A stretch of DNA of 7,036 nt, from the NCBI GenBank assembly GCA_903907175.1, contig CAIVNB010000053.1:1-7036 (forward strand), in the 5' to 3' direction. Made by a program: the position numbers and the translations under genes. The number at the start of each line of letters is the position of its first letter. Within the stretch, counting starts at the first letter, position 1. Under the pieces are notes generated by a model. That model saw nothing but the letters and a program-made list of their open reading frames with translations, ran no database searches and was not told the origin of the DNA. Source of the stretch: an uncultured bacterium. GTDB lineage: Bacteria > Patescibacteriota > Minisyncoccia > Phycocordibacterales > UBA9973. Below, one piece after another: positions 6,427 through 7,036 of this stretch.

Positions 6427-6610
6427 GCTTTTGTGCGCGAACGGGAGGGTGGGTCAAGCACAAGCATTTTTCGCCTCGGGCATTTTCCGCTGGGGTGTCC
6501 ATGGTGGAAGGACGAGTGCCGAAGTTGTATTGCAACCTATTCTCGAAAGCGAAAGCTATACTCACCAAACAAAATATTGCAAAACGTGGAACGGGGATGG
6601 CGAGGGCAGA

Positions 6611-6634
6611 ACACTCTCGGTAATCCGAGAGTGT
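6611..6634. repeat. ACACTC-type hairpin, diverged internal copy
   Basis: Perfect 10-base arms ACACTCTCGG (6611-6620) and CCGAGAGTGT (6625-6634) surround the loop TAAT. Like the terminal-repeat hairpin it begins ACACTC, ends GAGTGT, has TAAT in or near the loop, and is preceded by GCGAGGGC (6600-6607; compare 6969-6976). The inner arm bases differ, but both sides changed together. Confidence 0.85.
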
Positions 6635-6645
6635 AGTCCCGACCC

Positions 6646-6669
6646 GGGGAGAGGAAACTTCCTCTCCCC
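6646..6669. repeat. Perfect 10-base-pair GC-rich hairpin
   Basis: GGGGAGAGGA (6646-6655) and TCCTCTCCCC (6660-6669) enclose the loop AACT. What follows is AAGAAG on the + strand and no T-run on the - strand, so this is not a standard intrinsic terminator. Confidence 0.8.
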
Positions 6670-6676
6670 AAGAAGC

Positions 6677-6730
6677 GCGGGAAACCGAACGGCTCATTTC
6701 CTGGTATTTGAGCCGTTCCGGTTTTCCCGC
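6677..6730. repeat. Long imperfect hairpin containing the AACGGCTCA repeat
   Basis: The left arm 6677-6696 (GCGGGAAACCGAACGGCTCA) pairs with the right arm 6709-6730 through 20 base pairs, with two single-base bulges in the right arm. The 12-base loop is 6697-6708. The apical 9 pairs plus the loop are the same element as at 5982-6011 in the winged-helix gene; the basal part GCGGGAAAACCGG is not repeated there. Confidence 0.85.
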
Positions 6731-6871
6731 TCATAGGCAACTAGGCACTCGTAGCCCTAGCGGAAATGCCCGAGGCGGATGCCGAGGGTGTACTCAAAAA
6801 ACTTTACGTAACCACAGAACTAAAAATAAATCACTTGCCCGAGACAATGTTTTGAATTTTGAATTTTTCCA

Positions 6872-6891
6872 GTTTCTCTTTTAAGAGAAAC
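6872..6891. repeat. Short hairpin next to the right terminal repeat
   Basis: GTTTCTCTT (6872-6880) is followed by AAGAGAAAC (6883-6891), separated by two T's. The dyad ends 4 bases before the inner edge of the right terminal repeat. No poly-T tail follows on either strand. Confidence 0.6.
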
Positions 6892-6895
6892 CCGA

Positions 6896-7036
6896 CCTCG
6901 CCCGCCACCCATACCAAATTTAAAAAGAAATCCCCCGCGAAATAAAATATGCATGAAAAGGTGGCGGAGCGAGGGCGGACACTCCGACTTTAATCGGAGT
7001 GTGGCGAAATTCATTTGCATTAGCACATTGGTCGAG
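6896..7036. repeat. Right copy of the 141-base perfect terminal inverted repeat
   Basis: Exact reverse complement of 1-141, running to the last base of the window. Base 6895 is A, where the mirror of base 142 would be C, so identity ends abruptly. It carries the mirrored two-stem structure: the hairpin at 6979-7002 and the stem 6896-6909/6960-6975. No gene is visible in it. Confidence 0.97.
6979..7002. repeat. ACACTC-type hairpin in the right terminal repeat
   Basis: ACACTCCGA (6979-6987) and TCGGAGTGT (6994-7002) surround the loop CTTTAA. It is preceded by GCGAGGGC (6969-6976), as is the diverged copy at 6611-6634, which defines a common oriented unit of spacer plus hairpin. Confidence 0.85.

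Larger units (their letters stand above)
6472..6777. ncRNA. Candidate structured RNA or nested inverted repeat of about 300 bases
   Basis: CGCCTCGGGCATTTTCCGCT (6472-6491) pairs with 6759-6777 with one bulged base. The stem can extend through 6492-6496 against 6754-6758 using G-C and G-U pairs. Directly inside, ACGAGTGCC (6512-6520) pairs perfectly with GGCACTCGT (6744-6752). Enclosed are small hairpins such as GTTG/CAAC (6524-6536), a stem CGGGG/TCCCG (6592-6596/6637-6641) around the 6611-6634 hairpin, and the hairpins at 6646-6669 and 6677-6730. The nesting is what a multi-branched RNA would show. It could equally be a cluster of mobile hairpin repeats. The strand is unknown and no promoter is evident. 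Confidence 0.4.
6385..6895. other. Gene-free, GC-richer region filled with inverted repeats
   Basis: About 510 bases with no credible gene. The short reading frames on both strands have no recognisable domain and are interrupted by hairpins. The stretch is clearly GC-richer than the genes to its left. It holds a long-range stem (6472-6496/6754-6777), a second nested stem (6512-6520/6744-6752) and hairpins at 6611-6634, 6646-6669, 6677-6730 and 6872-6891. The A/T-rich direct repeat TTTTGAA TTTTGAA sits at about 6850-6863. I could not match it to tmRNA, RNase P RNA, SRP RNA or a group I or II intron by their hallmark motifs. Confidence 0.75.

Noticed and set aside
6299..6697. 132-codon frame on the - strand overlapping the end of the winged-helix gene
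   Set aside because: It runs antisense through a well-supported winged-helix domain and then through inverted repeats. The composition is not protein-like.
6387..6740. Several overlapping short reading frames on both strands in the right gene-free region
   Set aside because: They overlap strong hairpins, have unnatural compositions and no domain. The higher GC content lowers stop-codon frequency and explains the open frames.
6472..6777. tmRNA, RNase P RNA, SRP RNA or group II intron in the structured region
   Set aside because: I found none of their hallmark elements: no resume frame with a TΨC-like 3' end, no GAGGAAAGTCC-type RNase P core (only a superficial GAGGAAACT within a hairpin), no GGAAGCAGC SRP loop and no domain V hairpin.
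6845..6867. TTTTGAATTTTGAATTTTT as an iteron-type origin
   Set aside because: Only two short A/T-rich units are present, with no replication initiator gene. Similar A/T-rich direct repeats precede the gene at 4014, so this is likely low-complexity intergenic sequence.
1..7036. CRISPR array, retron or Gabija system
   Set aside because: No regularly spaced direct repeats were seen. There is no reverse transcriptase for a retron, and no UvrD-like helicase beside the OLD nuclease.

Overview
The window looks like DNA from an uncultivated Patescibacteria (Candidate Phyla Radiation) bacterium, most likely a Parcubacteria-type lineage. The case rests on two proteins of a kind I associate with those genomes: the 570-residue cysteine-rich zinc-ribbon protein at 2288-4000, and the protein at 5683-6384 with a long Pro/Glu-rich tail and a C-terminal winged helix. 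The genes are AT-rich, tightly packed, all on the + strand, and none has a convincing Shine-Dalgarno sequence. I see no ribosomal, tRNA, transposase, integrase, polymerase or replication gene. The lineage call is pattern recognition, not a database result.

Layout. Bases 1-141 and 6896-7036 are a perfect inverted repeat lying exactly at the two ends. Inside the left copy is an AT-rich promoter/operator (157-188), then a small XRE-type regulator (210-416), followed 4 bases later by a putative HExxxH metallopeptidase (421-1383). After an 80-base gap with a weak hairpin and an extended -10 promoter comes a compact four-gene run: an SDR-fold protein lacking the catalytic Ser and Tyr (1464-2285), the Cys-rich zinc protein (2288-4000), an OLD-family ATPase/TOPRIM nuclease (4014-5672) and the Pro-rich winged-helix protein (5683-6384). 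From 6385 to the right repeat there is no credible gene. That stretch is GC-richer and packed with inverted repeats: a long-range stem at 6472-6496/6754-6777 encloses four or more local hairpins.

How it may work together. The left pair resembles in architecture the ImmR/ImmA type of repressor plus metalloprotease switch of mobile elements, although the peptidase is not of the ImmA family. The OLD nuclease is a common anti-phage or anti-mobile-element effector. Its tight linkage to an apparently inactive Rossmann protein and a zinc protein makes the 1464-6384 run a candidate undescribed defence-like module; this is inference from gene order only.

Two points deserve most attention. First, the inverted terminal repeat could mark a linear or mobile element, but its length of exactly 141 bases equals the largest default k-mer of a common metagenome assembler, so it may only show that the contig is flanked by a longer inverted repeat. 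Second, a small hairpin repeat family is dispersed here: one hairpin with identical 9-base arms and identical 12-base loop length occurs both in the gene-free region (6688-6717) and in frame inside the linker-coding part of the winged-helix gene (5982-6011). A second hairpin type occurs in both terminal repeats and, with changed but still complementary arms, at 6611-6634.
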